This document shows positions 36,569 through 44,972 of a DNA stretch of 64,000 nt, piece by piece. A program made the translations under genes and the position numbers. How positions within the stretch are numbered: the first letter of the stretch is position 1; each line of letters starts with the position of its first letter. This DNA is from Neohoeflea coraliihabitans (lineage in GTDB: Bacteria; Pseudomonadota; Alphaproteobacteria; Rhizobiales; Rhizobiaceae). Under the pieces are notes generated by a model. That model was given only the letters and a program-made list of their open reading frames with translations, ran no database searches and was not told where the DNA came from. The stretch is taken from positions 620,001-684,000 of the forward strand of contig NZ_JAHWQX010000003.1 of NCBI RefSeq assembly GCF_019334345.1, read 5' to 3'.

Positions 36569-36762
36569 CACATTTTCTTCGCGATTTCCCTGAACACATC
36601 GATTGACCGTCGCCGCACGCGTGGAAGCAGTCTGACTGTCTCATTTGAGGCATGGTCGAGATGATCGTGAATGAGCGCCTTCTTTCCTTGGGTGAGAGCC
36701 TTGTCGGCGGTGGGAAGCGTGCCGTGTCCGGTCCGATCAATTTCCAGACCGGACGTTGTCAT
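36568..36762 (-). CDS. Hypothetical small protein or gene remnant
   Basis: A 64-codon frame starting MTTSGLEIDRTGHG, with a His/Asp-rich centre (KKALIHDHLDHASNE) and a basic, amphipathic end (RRRSIDVFREIAKKM). It overlaps the following frame by one base. No clear ribosome-binding site is present and the family is unknown. The open frame continues upstream to 36906 without a better start, so truncation is possible. Confidence 0.3.
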   Translation of the reverse strand: MTTSGLEIDRTGHGTLPTADKALTQGKKALIHDHLDHASNETVRLLPRVRRRSIDVFREIAKKM

Positions 36763-37031
36763 TGAAGATGTTAAGCGCAGAGATGGACAGACTTGCCGAA
36801 GGATCAAGGAGGGAAAGTCCGTCACCGACGACGCTGCCAAACCGAACAAGCCCTGACGGGCATCACCGAGGAGAATCCCGACGGCGCACAGATTAGCGCA
36901 GAGCAACGGTTTTGTAACCTGATGCCCCTATTACTACCTGAAGATGTGGATTCCTTAGGGGAATGCAATTCGCCGGATCGTTTTCAGCTTTTCTTAAGCT
37001 TCGAAGCGGAAAATTCGGACAAACGGGGCAT

Positions 37032-37409
37032 ATGGAAATGAAGAACCTCTCGCTGCTGAAAAGCAAACCGAAGAAAAGCTACCGTCTGACCCAGCTCGGC
37101 GGCCTGGCGCCCGCGCCCTCCTATCGCAGGGATGCCTGTTGCCCGGTGGTGCTGCATCTGCGCCAGAAGGGCCAGGAAGCGCGCGTGCAGCTGGCGGCGC
37201 GGCTGGTCAATATCAGCGAGGATGCCTGCCTGCTTGCGGTTGACAACATGCCGGCCAAGCTCGTCGATACCTATCTTTTCGTGCCGGGCATCAAAGCGCG
37301 CATTCCGGCCAAAGTGGAATCGCAGGGCTTGCATACGCTGGAAATCAAATTTGTCACCCGGCTGCCCGCCGATGTCGTCGACCGGATCGCCGGTCTCGAT
37401 CTGGAATAG
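37032..37409 (+). CDS. PilZ-like domain protein
   Basis: A 125-residue soluble protein. The pattern YRRDACCPVVLHLR, then ARLVNISEDACLLAV and a C-terminal ARIPAKVESQGLHTLEIKF resembles a PilZ beta-barrel with the (D/N)xSxxG-like element NISEDACL. Pairs of arginines needed for cyclic-di-GMP binding in canonical PilZ are only partly present (YRRD), so ligand binding is uncertain. GGGG precedes the ATG at 37032. No partner gene is adjacent. The alternative is an unrelated hypothetical small beta-rich protein. Confidence 0.55.
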   Translation: MEMKNLSLLKSKPKKSYRLTQLGGLAPAPSYRRDACCPVVLHLRQKGQEARVQLAARLVNISEDACLLAVDNMPAKLVDTYLFVPGIKARIPAKVESQGLHTLEIKFVTRLPADVVDRIAGLDLE

Positions 37410-37411
37410 GT

Positions 37412-38206
37412 TCAGGCGATCCAGTCATCCAGTCGCGCTCGTGCCACTTCCTGGAGAAGGGCGAGAAAACCGTCCGTCTGCAGTTTTGCCGTATGCGCGC
37501 CCTTTTCAGCAGTGGCCTCGGCTGCCTCGCCTACGGTCCCGGAGGGGTTGAGATCCACCGCACTCCAGGCAAAACCGAAGGGTCCGGTATGTTTGAGCAT
37601 GTCGAACTGCTCTTCGGCGCGGCTCACCGCCGAGACGAAGTTTTCCGCCTTGTCCATCGCGACGAGCTCGGGCCGGAAATGCAGCATCAGGGACGTCTCG
37701 ACATCACCGCCGTGAATGCCGTAGCGGCGTTCGGTGTCACTGAACAGCCCGTCCGGCAGGCCGAAGCGCGACCAGCTCGACTTGACGGCCATCATGCGGG
37801 CCCGGACCCGCAATTCGCGCGTGACGATCGCCATGATTTCCTCATTGCCGCCATGCGAGGTGACGAAGACCAGCTTGCGGATGCCGGCGCGGGCGATCGA
37901 ATGGCCGAGTTCCAGCCAGTGATCGATCAGGGTGGTTGCCGGTATGGTCAGGGTGCCCGGGGCATAGAGATGCTCGTTGGATTTGCCGACCGCCTGGATC
38001 GGCAGGATGCGAATGTCGAGATCCTGCGGGATCTGCGGTATCAGGGTGGCAAGCATGCCTTCCATGATCGCCGTGTCGGTGGACAGCGGCAGATGCGGGC
38101 CGTGCTGCTCGATGGCCGCGACCGGGACCACCGCGATCGTGCCGTTGGCATCGATGGTGTCAAATTCGGTCGCGGCGAAATCGCCCCACCAGATCTTGCG
38201 ATACAT
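37412..38206 (-). CDS. Creatininase-family amidohydrolase
   Basis: A 264-residue metal-dependent amidohydrolase. The creatininase metal ligands are visible in AAIEQHGPHLPLSTDT (Glu, His, Asp), TSHGGNEE and YGIHGGDVETS. Family members hydrolyse creatinine, formylated flavin/F420 intermediates or other cyclic amides; the substrate here is unknown. The ATG at 38206 follows AGGAG. The stop is 2 bases from the stop of the converging PilZ-like gene. Confidence 0.85.
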   Translation of the reverse strand: MYRKIWWGDFAATEFDTIDANGTIAVVPVAAIEQHGPHLPLSTDTAIMEGMLATLIPQIPQDLDIRILPIQAVGKSNEHLYAPGTLTIPATTLIDHWLELGHSIARAGIRKLVFVTSHGGNEEIMAIVTRELRVRARMMAVKSSWSRFGLPDGLFSDTERRYGIHGGDVETSLMLHFRPELVAMDKAENFVSAVSRAEEQFDMLKHTGPFGFAWSAVDLNPSGTVGEAAEATAEKGAHTAKLQTDGFLALLQEVARARLDDWIA

Positions 38207-38383
38207 CCGGCACTCCTGTTTGCCATCCGTTGATGCCCTGTCTTCCGTTGCAATGGCGACGTGGTCAAGTGCCGCCTGTGCCAGAAGCGGCATTCCCCGT
38301 CCGTCCGATCCGCCCTATTTTCATCGCAATCGGCTGGCTGCGCAGGAGTTCGCAGCAGCGGCAGCGCCAATTCCGGAGGCATC

Positions 38384-38971
38384 ATGCGGATATTGCTTGT
38401 CTATTGCCACCCCGTTGCGGAAAGCTACTGCGCAGCATTGCGCGAAGCGGCGATCCGGACCCTGAAGATCACCGGGCACGAGGTCGATCTGCTCGATCTG
38501 TATGACGAAAAATTCGACCCGGTGATGCAAAGCGAGGAGGAACTGCACTACAACGCGACGACGCTCGACACGCATCCCCTGCCCGCTCAGGCCGAGCGCG
38601 TGCGCCAGGCCGAGGGCCTGCTGTTCGTGTATCCGACATGGTGGTACGGCCCGCCGGCGATGTTGAAGGGATGGCTGGATCGCGTCCTGACGCCGAATGT
38701 CGCCTATCAGCTCAGTCCCGGTGACCGGCCGATCCGGCCCTTGTTGACGCAAATCCGCTTTATCGGCGTCATCACCACCTGCGGCGCGACGCGCACCTGG
38801 TCGAACCTGATGGGGCATCCGGGACGGCGCATGCTGCTGCGCGGCGTGCGGGCCCTGTGCGCGCGACGCTGCAAGTCATTGTATCTCGCCCATTATTCCA
38901 TGGATCAATCGACCGCGGAGACCCGCGCGGCGTTTCAGCGGCGTGTCGAGAAATATCTCGCAAAGATCTGA
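38384..38971 (+). CDS. NAD(P)H:quinone oxidoreductase, flavodoxin-like fold
   Basis: A 195-residue FMN- or FAD-binding reductase of the MdaB/KefF/NQO2-like family. The N-terminal strand MRILLVYCHPVAESYCAAL, acidic loop LYDEKFDPVM, and FVYPTWWYGPPAMLKGWLDRV are typical. It would reduce quinones by two electrons in the cytosol. A strong GGAGG precedes the ATG at 38384. It converges with the old-yellow-enzyme gene to its right (27-base gap). Confidence 0.86.
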   Translation: MRILLVYCHPVAESYCAALREAAIRTLKITGHEVDLLDLYDEKFDPVMQSEEELHYNATTLDTHPLPAQAERVRQAEGLLFVYPTWWYGPPAMLKGWLDRVLTPNVAYQLSPGDRPIRPLLTQIRFIGVITTCGATRTWSNLMGHPGRRMLLRGVRALCARRCKSLYLAHYSMDQSTAETRAAFQRRVEKYLAKI

Positions 38972-38998
38972 CAGCGCTGTTCGCCGCGCGCGCTCCGT

Positions 38999-40174
38999 TC
39001 AGCGGTGCCGCGGCGCATTCTCGGGGGAGAGTTGCCCGAGACGGCGCTCAAGCCACCAGCCGTAGCGTGGCGGCCAATGGGCATAGCCCGCTTCGCCGAG
39101 CAGTTCGACGGCGGCGTGCAGGGGCCAGAACGGATTGTGCAGACTTTCGCGCCCGATGGCGATCAGGTCGGCATCGCCGTCTTGCAGCACGGATTCGGCA
39201 TAGGCGGGCTGGCGGATCAGCCCGACGGCCATGGTCGTGAGCCCTGCCCCGGCCCTCACTTTTGCTGAAAGAGGCACCTGGTAGCCTTGCGGACGCTGAA
39301 TGGCGGCGGTCGTCGAGCGCGATGTCAGGCCGCCCGACGAGCAGTCAATGACATCGACGCCGGCCAATGAAAGTTCGCGCGCCAGAGCGATGGAATCATC
39401 GATGTCCCACCCTTCCGGCATGCCATCGATCGCGGAAATGCGCACGAAGATCGGCAAATGATCGGGCCAGTTGGCGCGCACGGCGCGCGTTACCTCGAGG
39501 GCGAAGCGCATGCGATTGGCACGGTCGCCGCCATAGGCGTCCTGGCGGTGATTGCTGATCGGCGAGAGAAAGGAGTGGATGAGATAGCCATGCGCGGCGT
39601 GGATGTCGATCGCCTGAAAGCCCGCTTCGGCGGCCCGTCGTGCGGCGTCACCGTAAGCCGTCACCAGGTCGCCGATCTGCGCGATGGTCAATTCAGCCGG
39701 TACCGGCCAGCCGGGATTGGCGGCAATCGGCGATGGGCCGACGACATTCCAGGGCGGTTCGCCATTCGCAGCGTCCTCGGGGCCAAGGGGGCCAAAGCCA
39801 TCCCATGGGGCCTGTACGGAAGCCTTGCGGCCGCAATGGCCGATCTGGATGCCGGGCACGCTTCCCGCCGCGGCGATCTTTCGGGCCAGCCGCGCCCAAC
39901 TGGCCGTCTGCGTGTCCGACCACAAGCCGAGGTCGAAATGGGTGTTGCGGCCGATCGGGTCGATGGCGGCGACTTCGGTGAAAACCAGTCCGGCGCCGCC
40001 CTGTGCCAGGCGCACGAGGTGTTCGAAATGCCATGCCGCCGGTTCACCGCCATCATCGGAGGCATATTGCTGCATCGGTGAAATGACGATGCGGTTTTTC
40101 AGCGTCACGCCGCGCAGCGCCAGCGGGCTGAACAACCGGCTGGATGGCGTCCCGGGGGTTACAGCTGCGTCCAT
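38999..40174 (-). CDS. Old-yellow-enzyme family NADH:flavin oxidoreductase (YqjM-like)
   Basis: A 391-residue FMN TIM-barrel enzyme. Visible signatures are NRIVISPMQQYASDDG, GIQIGHCGRKAS, the substrate-binding FQAIDIHAAHGYLIHSFLSP with paired histidines, and ADLIAIGRESLHNPFW. YqjM-type enzymes reduce activated C=C bonds such as enones. It lies 69 bases downstream of the IOR gene on the same strand and may be the last gene of the catabolic operon. An ATG (40174) is chosen over an overlapping TTG; AAAGGG is upstream. Confidence 0.88.
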   Translation of the reverse strand: MDAAVTPGTPSSRLFSPLALRGVTLKNRIVISPMQQYASDDGGEPAAWHFEHLVRLAQGGAGLVFTEVAAIDPIGRNTHFDLGLWSDTQTASWARLARKIAAAGSVPGIQIGHCGRKASVQAPWDGFGPLGPEDAANGEPPWNVVGPSPIAANPGWPVPAELTIAQIGDLVTAYGDAARRAAEAGFQAIDIHAAHGYLIHSFLSPISNHRQDAYGGDRANRMRFALEVTRAVRANWPDHLPIFVRISAIDGMPEGWDIDDSIALARELSLAGVDVIDCSSGGLTSRSTTAAIQRPQGYQVPLSAKVRAGAGLTTMAVGLIRQPAYAESVLQDGDADLIAIGRESLHNPFWPLHAAVELLGEAGYAHWPPRYGWWLERRLGQLSPENAPRHR

Positions 40175-40243
40175 CAAATCCCTTTCATCCTTCCGGATTT
40201 CTCGTCATGCCAGACTCTCCCGTCATCCCAAGGCGCGGGCCGA

Positions 40244-43200
40244 TCAGGCCGCCGCCTTGGGGTGCTGCGCTGGCCCCGAGGCGTGCAGGCGGTCCAGCAA
40301 GGCGGCGCGGCGGCTGGCGGCCAGCGCGATCGCTTCTTCCTTGACCGGGCCAAATCCGCGTATCGCCTCGGGAAGGCGTGCCAGTTCGACGGCCGCTTCA
40401 TGGTTGGCCGGGCCGAGATCCGCAAGAAGGGGGTCGAGATCGGCCTGGTACTGGGCGATCAGCTGCCGTTCCTGCCGACGCTCCGGGGTTCGGCCGAACG
40501 GATCGAGCGGGGTGCCGCGCAGGAAACGCAGATGGCTGAGACCGCGCATTGCGGTGAAGATCCACGGGCCGAATTTCTTCTTGCGCGGCCGTCCGGTTGC
40601 CGGATCGGTCTGGCTCAAAAAAGGCGGCGCCAGCCAGAGCGACATGCGATCATAGCCGTCGATGGCCTCGTCGAGCCTGGCTTTCCAGGCGGTATCGGCA
40701 TAAAGGCGCGCCACTTCGTATTCATCCTTGTAGGACATCAGCTTGGCAAGATTGAAGGCCACCGCCTTGGCGAGCTCATCGGTGCCGGCGCCCAGCGCCT
40801 TTTCTTCGGCGGCGTGGACCCGGCGCACCGTTGCCTCGTAACGCTGCGCCCAGCGCCTGCCCTGATAGCGGCGAAGATGGGCAACGCGGTGCGCAACGAG
40901 ATCGTCGAGCCGATCCAGCGTGACGGGTGCGGTCTTTTGCGGCGCGACCGCCTCAGGGTCGATCACCGCCAGACGTCCGAGATCCAGCGCGTCAAGATTG
41001 AACTCGACGGCGGCACCGTTGAGTTCAATGGCCTTGCGGATGGCGGCAAGCGGCAGGGGCAACCAGCCCATCTGGTAGGCATAGCCGACCATGAACATGT
41101 TGGCTGCGATGCGGTCGCCCAGCAAACGCTCGGCGATCGCGTCGGCATCAATGGCGCGCATCTCGGCGACAGCGGACCCGACCCTGGCGGTCAGCGCCTC
41201 GGCGTCGATGCGATAATCGCGGTCACCCTGAAATGCCGCGGTCGGCATTGGATTGTCGGACAGCAGGGCGCGGGTGCGTCCCGCATCGCAGGTCTTCAGA
41301 CCATCGGCGCTGGCAGCGGTGACGAGATCACAGCCGAGCAGCAGATCGGCGCTGGCCGAATTGACCTGCGAACCGCCGAGGTCATCGGGGGAAGCGGTCA
41401 GGCGGAGATGGCTGTACACGGCGCCGCCCTTTTGCGCCATCCCGGTCATGCTGTAGCAGCTGGCGCCCATGCCGATCAGATTGGCGGCCATCGCGAGGAC
41501 GCTGCCGACCGTGACGACGCCTGTGCCGCCAACGCCGGTAATCAGCACATTGCACACTGCCGGCGGCGGCAGATCAACTTCCGGCAGACCCTTCAACCGG
41601 TCGCGGTCAATGGCGCCTCCCCCCTTGCGCGGCTTGCCGCCCTCGACCGTGACGAAGGACGGGCAGAATCCCTCAACACAGGAATAGTCCTTGTTGCAGG
41701 ATGACTGGTCGATCTTGCGCTTGCGCCCGAACGCGGTTTCTTGCGGCAGGATGCTGACGCAGTTGGACTGGACCGAGCAATCGCCGCAGCCTTCGCAGAC
41801 ATCCTCGTTGATGAAGACGCGCGTTGTCGGGTCAGGCATCGTCTTGCGCTTGCGGCGCCGGCGCTTTTCAGCGGCGCAGACCTGCTCATAGACGATGACG
41901 GTGACGCCCCTGGTGCGTGCCAGTTCGCCCTGGATGCGCGGCAGTTCGCGGCGATCAACGATATCGACGCCGGCGACAGAGATTTCGGTGCGGCCGAGAT
42001 CGTCGGTGACGACGACGACGCGCTCGACATTTTCGGCAAGCACCTGGCGGACGATATCGTCGCTGACAAGCTCGCCCTCGACGGGTTGGCCGCCGGTCAT
42101 GGCGACCGCATCATTGGCCAGGATCTTGTAGGTGATGTTGACGCCGGCGAGAACGGCGGCACGGATGGCCAGAAGTCCGGAATGCGAATAGGTGCCGTCA
42201 CCGATGTTCTGAAAGACATGTTCGGTGCCGGTGAAATGCGACAGGCCTATCCAGTTGGCGCCCTCGGCGCCCATCTGCACCGGCTTGAGCGTGTCGCGAT
42301 CCATCCACATGGCCATGGCATGGCAGCCGATCCCTGACAACGCCACGGAACCATCTGGAACCCTGGTCGAGGTATTGTGCGGACAGCCGGAGCAGAAATA
42401 GGGAATGCGGCGCGGCTGATCGGCGGCCGGGACGGCCAGTTCAGCAGCCGTGATCTTCGCAACCCGTTCCTCAAGCGCCTCGTCCGCCAGGCCGAGGGCC
42501 TGCAGGCGGCTCGCCAAAGCGCGGGCGATGGTGCGCGGATCGAGCTGCACATCGGCGGGGAGCAGCGGCGCCTCGTCCGGGTCGAACTTGCCGGTGATGC
42601 GCGGCCGACTGGGCTCATTGAACAACAGCCGGGCCGCCTGATCCTCGACGAAGGCCCGCTTCTCCTCGACAAAGAACAGTTCCTCACAGTCCTGGGCAAA
42701 GGATTTCAGCCCGGTCGGCTCGACAGGCCAGATCATTCCGACCTTGTAGACGGACAGACCAAGGGCTGCGGCACGCGCCTCATCAAGACCGAGCAGATCG
42801 AGCGCGTCAAGGAGATCGGAATAAGCCTTGCCGGTGGCGACGACGCCGAGCCGGGCGCCGGGCTGGCCAAGGGTGCGCCGGTCGATGCGGTTGGCGCGGG
42901 CAAATTCATGCACCCGCGGCAGACGCAGACGCATCACGACACTCTCGTCGCGCTGGGGCCCGTAATCGGCCTGTGGACGAATATCGGCGGATGCCTCGCT
43001 CTGGTTTGGCGGCACCAGATCCGGAGCATTGGCATCGACGTCGATCGTGGCTGCGGTCTCGAGCGTCTCGTTGACGGTCTTCATGCCAACCCACAGGCCG
43101 GTATGGCGCGACAACGCCCACCCATACAGCCCGTATTCCAGCACTTCCTGGACATTTGCCGGGTAGAGCACCGGGATCATGTGGGCGGACAGCGCCTGTT

Positions 43201-43684
43201 CACTCTGATGCGCTATGGTCGAGGATTTGCCCGGATGGTCGTCGCCAAACACGACAAGCACGCCGCCGTGCTCGGTGGTGCCGGCATAGTTGCCGTGCTT
43301 GAAGGCATCTCCCGAGCGATCAACGCCCGGGCCCTTGCCGTACCACATGGAAAAGACACCATCGACGGTCTTGCCCGGAAGGCTGTCGATCTGCTGGGTG
43401 CCCCAGATCGACGTGGCGGCGAGATCCTCGTTCATGCCGGGCTGAAAGATGATGGAGCGCTCTTTCAGCAGATCACGCGATTTCCAGAGTTCCATGTCGA
43501 GGCCGCCAAGGGGGGAGCCACGATAACCGGAGACGAAACCGGAGGTGTTGAGGCCGGCCTTGCGGTCGCGTTCGCGCTGGGTGATCAGCAGCCGTACCAA
43601 GGCTTGTGTGCCGCTGAGGAACAGCGTGCCCGCATCCTGTGTGTAGCGGTCCGACAGCGATACGTCGCGCAGCGCAATGTTCAT
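40244..43684 (-). CDS. Fused indolepyruvate/2-oxoacid ferredoxin oxidoreductase
   Basis: A 1146-residue single-chain 2-oxoacid:acceptor oxidoreductase that decarboxylates 2-oxoacids (arylpyruvates in characterised relatives) to acyl-CoA. Order seen: TPP-pyrimidine region (FVSGYRGSPLGGLD near 50, GKGPGVDRSGDAFKHGNY), TPP-binding half with FCSGCPHNT near 430 and ANDAVAMTGGQP, a cysteine cluster VCEGCGDCSVQSNC near 628-641, and a gamma-type domain (ITGVGGTGVVTVGSVLA). This is the long, aerobic-type fusion. It starts 3 bases after the CoA-transferase stop, in the ech-acd-CoA transferase-IOR unit controlled by the operator near 47050. Confidence 0.93.
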   Translation of the reverse strand: MNIALRDVSLSDRYTQDAGTLFLSGTQALVRLLITQRERDRKAGLNTSGFVSGYRGSPLGGLDMELWKSRDLLKERSIIFQPGMNEDLAATSIWGTQQIDSLPGKTVDGVFSMWYGKGPGVDRSGDAFKHGNYAGTTEHGGVLVVFGDDHPGKSSTIAHQSEQALSAHMIPVLYPANVQEVLEYGLYGWALSRHTGLWVGMKTVNETLETAATIDVDANAPDLVPPNQSEASADIRPQADYGPQRDESVVMRLRLPRVHEFARANRIDRRTLGQPGARLGVVATGKAYSDLLDALDLLGLDEARAAALGLSVYKVGMIWPVEPTGLKSFAQDCEELFFVEEKRAFVEDQAARLLFNEPSRPRITGKFDPDEAPLLPADVQLDPRTIARALASRLQALGLADEALEERVAKITAAELAVPAADQPRRIPYFCSGCPHNTSTRVPDGSVALSGIGCHAMAMWMDRDTLKPVQMGAEGANWIGLSHFTGTEHVFQNIGDGTYSHSGLLAIRAAVLAGVNITYKILANDAVAMTGGQPVEGELVSDDIVRQVLAENVERVVVVTDDLGRTEISVAGVDIVDRRELPRIQGELARTRGVTVIVYEQVCAAEKRRRRKRKTMPDPTTRVFINEDVCEGCGDCSVQSNCVSILPQETAFGRKRKIDQSSCNKDYSCVEGFCPSFVTVEGGKPRKGGGAIDRDRLKGLPEVDLPPPAVCNVLITGVGGTGVVTVGSVLAMAANLIGMGASCYSMTGMAQKGGAVYSHLRLTASPDDLGGSQVNSASADLLLGCDLVTAASADGLKTCDAGRTRALLSDNPMPTAAFQGDRDYRIDAEALTARVGSAVAEMRAIDADAIAERLLGDRIAANMFMVGYAYQMGWLPLPLAAIRKAIELNGAAVEFNLDALDLGRLAVIDPEAVAPQKTAPVTLDRLDDLVAHRVAHLRRYQGRRWAQRYEATVRRVHAAEEKALGAGTDELAKAVAFNLAKLMSYKDEYEVARLYADTAWKARLDEAIDGYDRMSLWLAPPFLSQTDPATGRPRKKKFGPWIFTAMRGLSHLRFLRGTPLDPFGRTPERRQERQLIAQYQADLDPLLADLGPANHEAAVELARLPEAIRGFGPVKEEAIALAASRRAALLDRLHASGPAQHPKAAA

Positions 43685-43687
43685 GGT

Positions 43688-44896
43688 TCAACTCCGTTCA
43701 GGCTGATGCCCGTTCTGTCCATCATAAATGACGCCGGCGGCGAGCAGTGCATCAACTTCTTCGTCGTTCCAGCCCGCCTCGGCCAACACGGCTCTGGTGT
43801 CGGCGCCGAGCGTGGCCGGCATGCTGCGCAGTTTCGGCGTCTTTCCATCGTAGCGCACCGGGTGGGTAACGAGGGTGGCCGGTTCGCCGTTGACGGAAAT
43901 GTCCTCGAAGCACTCGTTTTCCCGGGCCTGCGGATCTTTGCGAATGGCGTCGTAATCCTGAACGCGCTCATACCACAATCCGTGCGGCGCCAGCGCCTGA
44001 TCGAGGCGCTGATATGTCCAGCCGGCGAGTTCGGTGCCGAGACAGGCCATGAAAGCATCGCGATTTGCCATGCGGTCGCCTGCGAGAGCCACGAGTTCCG
44101 GGTGCCCGATGGCGTCGGCAAACCGGTCGATGTCGCCGCCCAGGCTGATGACCGCATGACAATCCTTGAGCTCGAAGACCCCGTAGGGCGCCGGCAGAAA
44201 CCAGGATGCGAGGCGAGGATCTCGACGGAGGCGCTCGGCATTCCGATTGCCGGAATAATAGGCTGCCATCGATTCCGCTTGCAGGTCAAGGCCGGCGCTG
44301 AACAGGTTGGATTCGATGCGCGTCCCCTCGCCCGTCTGCAGCTTTCTGGCGTAGGCGGCACTGATCGCCATCGCCAGCAAGGCGGCGCCGTGCTGATCGA
44401 CGATCGGCACGCCCGGAACCGTCGGTGCGGTCTCGAGGTTGCCGGTGGCGGCGACCAAACCGCAGCGCGCCTGGACAAGCAGATCCTGACCCGGAGCCTT
44501 GGCCATCGGACCGGAAGCCCCCCAGCCGGACGCCGAGGCATAGATGATGTCCGGTTTGATCTGACGGACCTCGTCATAGCCGAATCCGAGTCGTTCGAGC
44601 ACCCCGATCCGGTAGTTCTCGATGATCACGTCACTCTGGCGGATAAGCGAATGGATGACCTCGCGGCCCTTGTCGCTCTTCAGGTCCACGGCAATCGAAC
44701 GCTTGTTGCGGTTCACCGCCATGAAGGTGGCGCTGAGACCGCCGACAAACACGGAATCGGCTCCGTAGCTGCGTTCGAAGGCCCCGGTCAGCGGCTCCAC
44801 CTTGACGACATCAGCGCCCATGTCGGCGAGATATTGCGAGGCCGCCGGTCCCTGGACGAAATGCGTAAATCCGAGAACCTTCATCTTATCAAGCAT
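43688..44896 (-). CDS. Class III CoA transferase (CaiB/BaiF family)
   Basis: A 402-residue family III CoA transferase that moves CoA between carboxylic acids through an aspartyl-CoA intermediate. The nucleophile is most likely D138 in KAPGQDLLVQA. Other conserved parts are LADMGADVVKVEPLTG, NRNKRSIAVDLKSDKGRE and IIENYRIGVLERLGFGYDE. The start at 44896 (MLDKMKVLGF) has only a weak ribosome-binding site. It lies between the acyl-CoA dehydrogenase and IOR genes, so it probably activates or recycles an acid intermediate of the same pathway. Confidence 0.9.
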   Translation of the reverse strand: MLDKMKVLGFTHFVQGPAASQYLADMGADVVKVEPLTGAFERSYGADSVFVGGLSATFMAVNRNKRSIAVDLKSDKGREVIHSLIRQSDVIIENYRIGVLERLGFGYDEVRQIKPDIIYASASGWGASGPMAKAPGQDLLVQARCGLVAATGNLETAPTVPGVPIVDQHGAALLAMAISAAYARKLQTGEGTRIESNLFSAGLDLQAESMAAYYSGNRNAERLRRDPRLASWFLPAPYGVFELKDCHAVISLGGDIDRFADAIGHPELVALAGDRMANRDAFMACLGTELAGWTYQRLDQALAPHGLWYERVQDYDAIRKDPQARENECFEDISVNGEPATLVTHPVRYDGKTPKLRSMPATLGADTRAVLAEAGWNDEEVDALLAAGVIYDGQNGHQPERS

Positions 44897-44972
44897 GGTT
44901 GCTATGTCTCTGTTATCGTGTCTGTTTCGGTGTAGGGTCGGCGTCCAAAGGCGACGCTCGGAAAATGGGTGC

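Noticed and set aside
36671-36856. 61-codon open frame on + in the gap before the PilZ-like gene
   Set aside because: No ribosome-binding site or family resemblance, and it overlaps the better minus-strand small frame.
35696-37031. Attachment-site repeat of the tRNA-Lys 3' end
   Set aside because: No second copy of the T-arm/acceptor sequence was found downstream within the window, and no integrase is present.
42377-44935. 852-codon open frame on + opposite the IOR and CoA transferase genes
   Set aside because: It spans two clear minus-strand genes and their junction and has no domain of its own.
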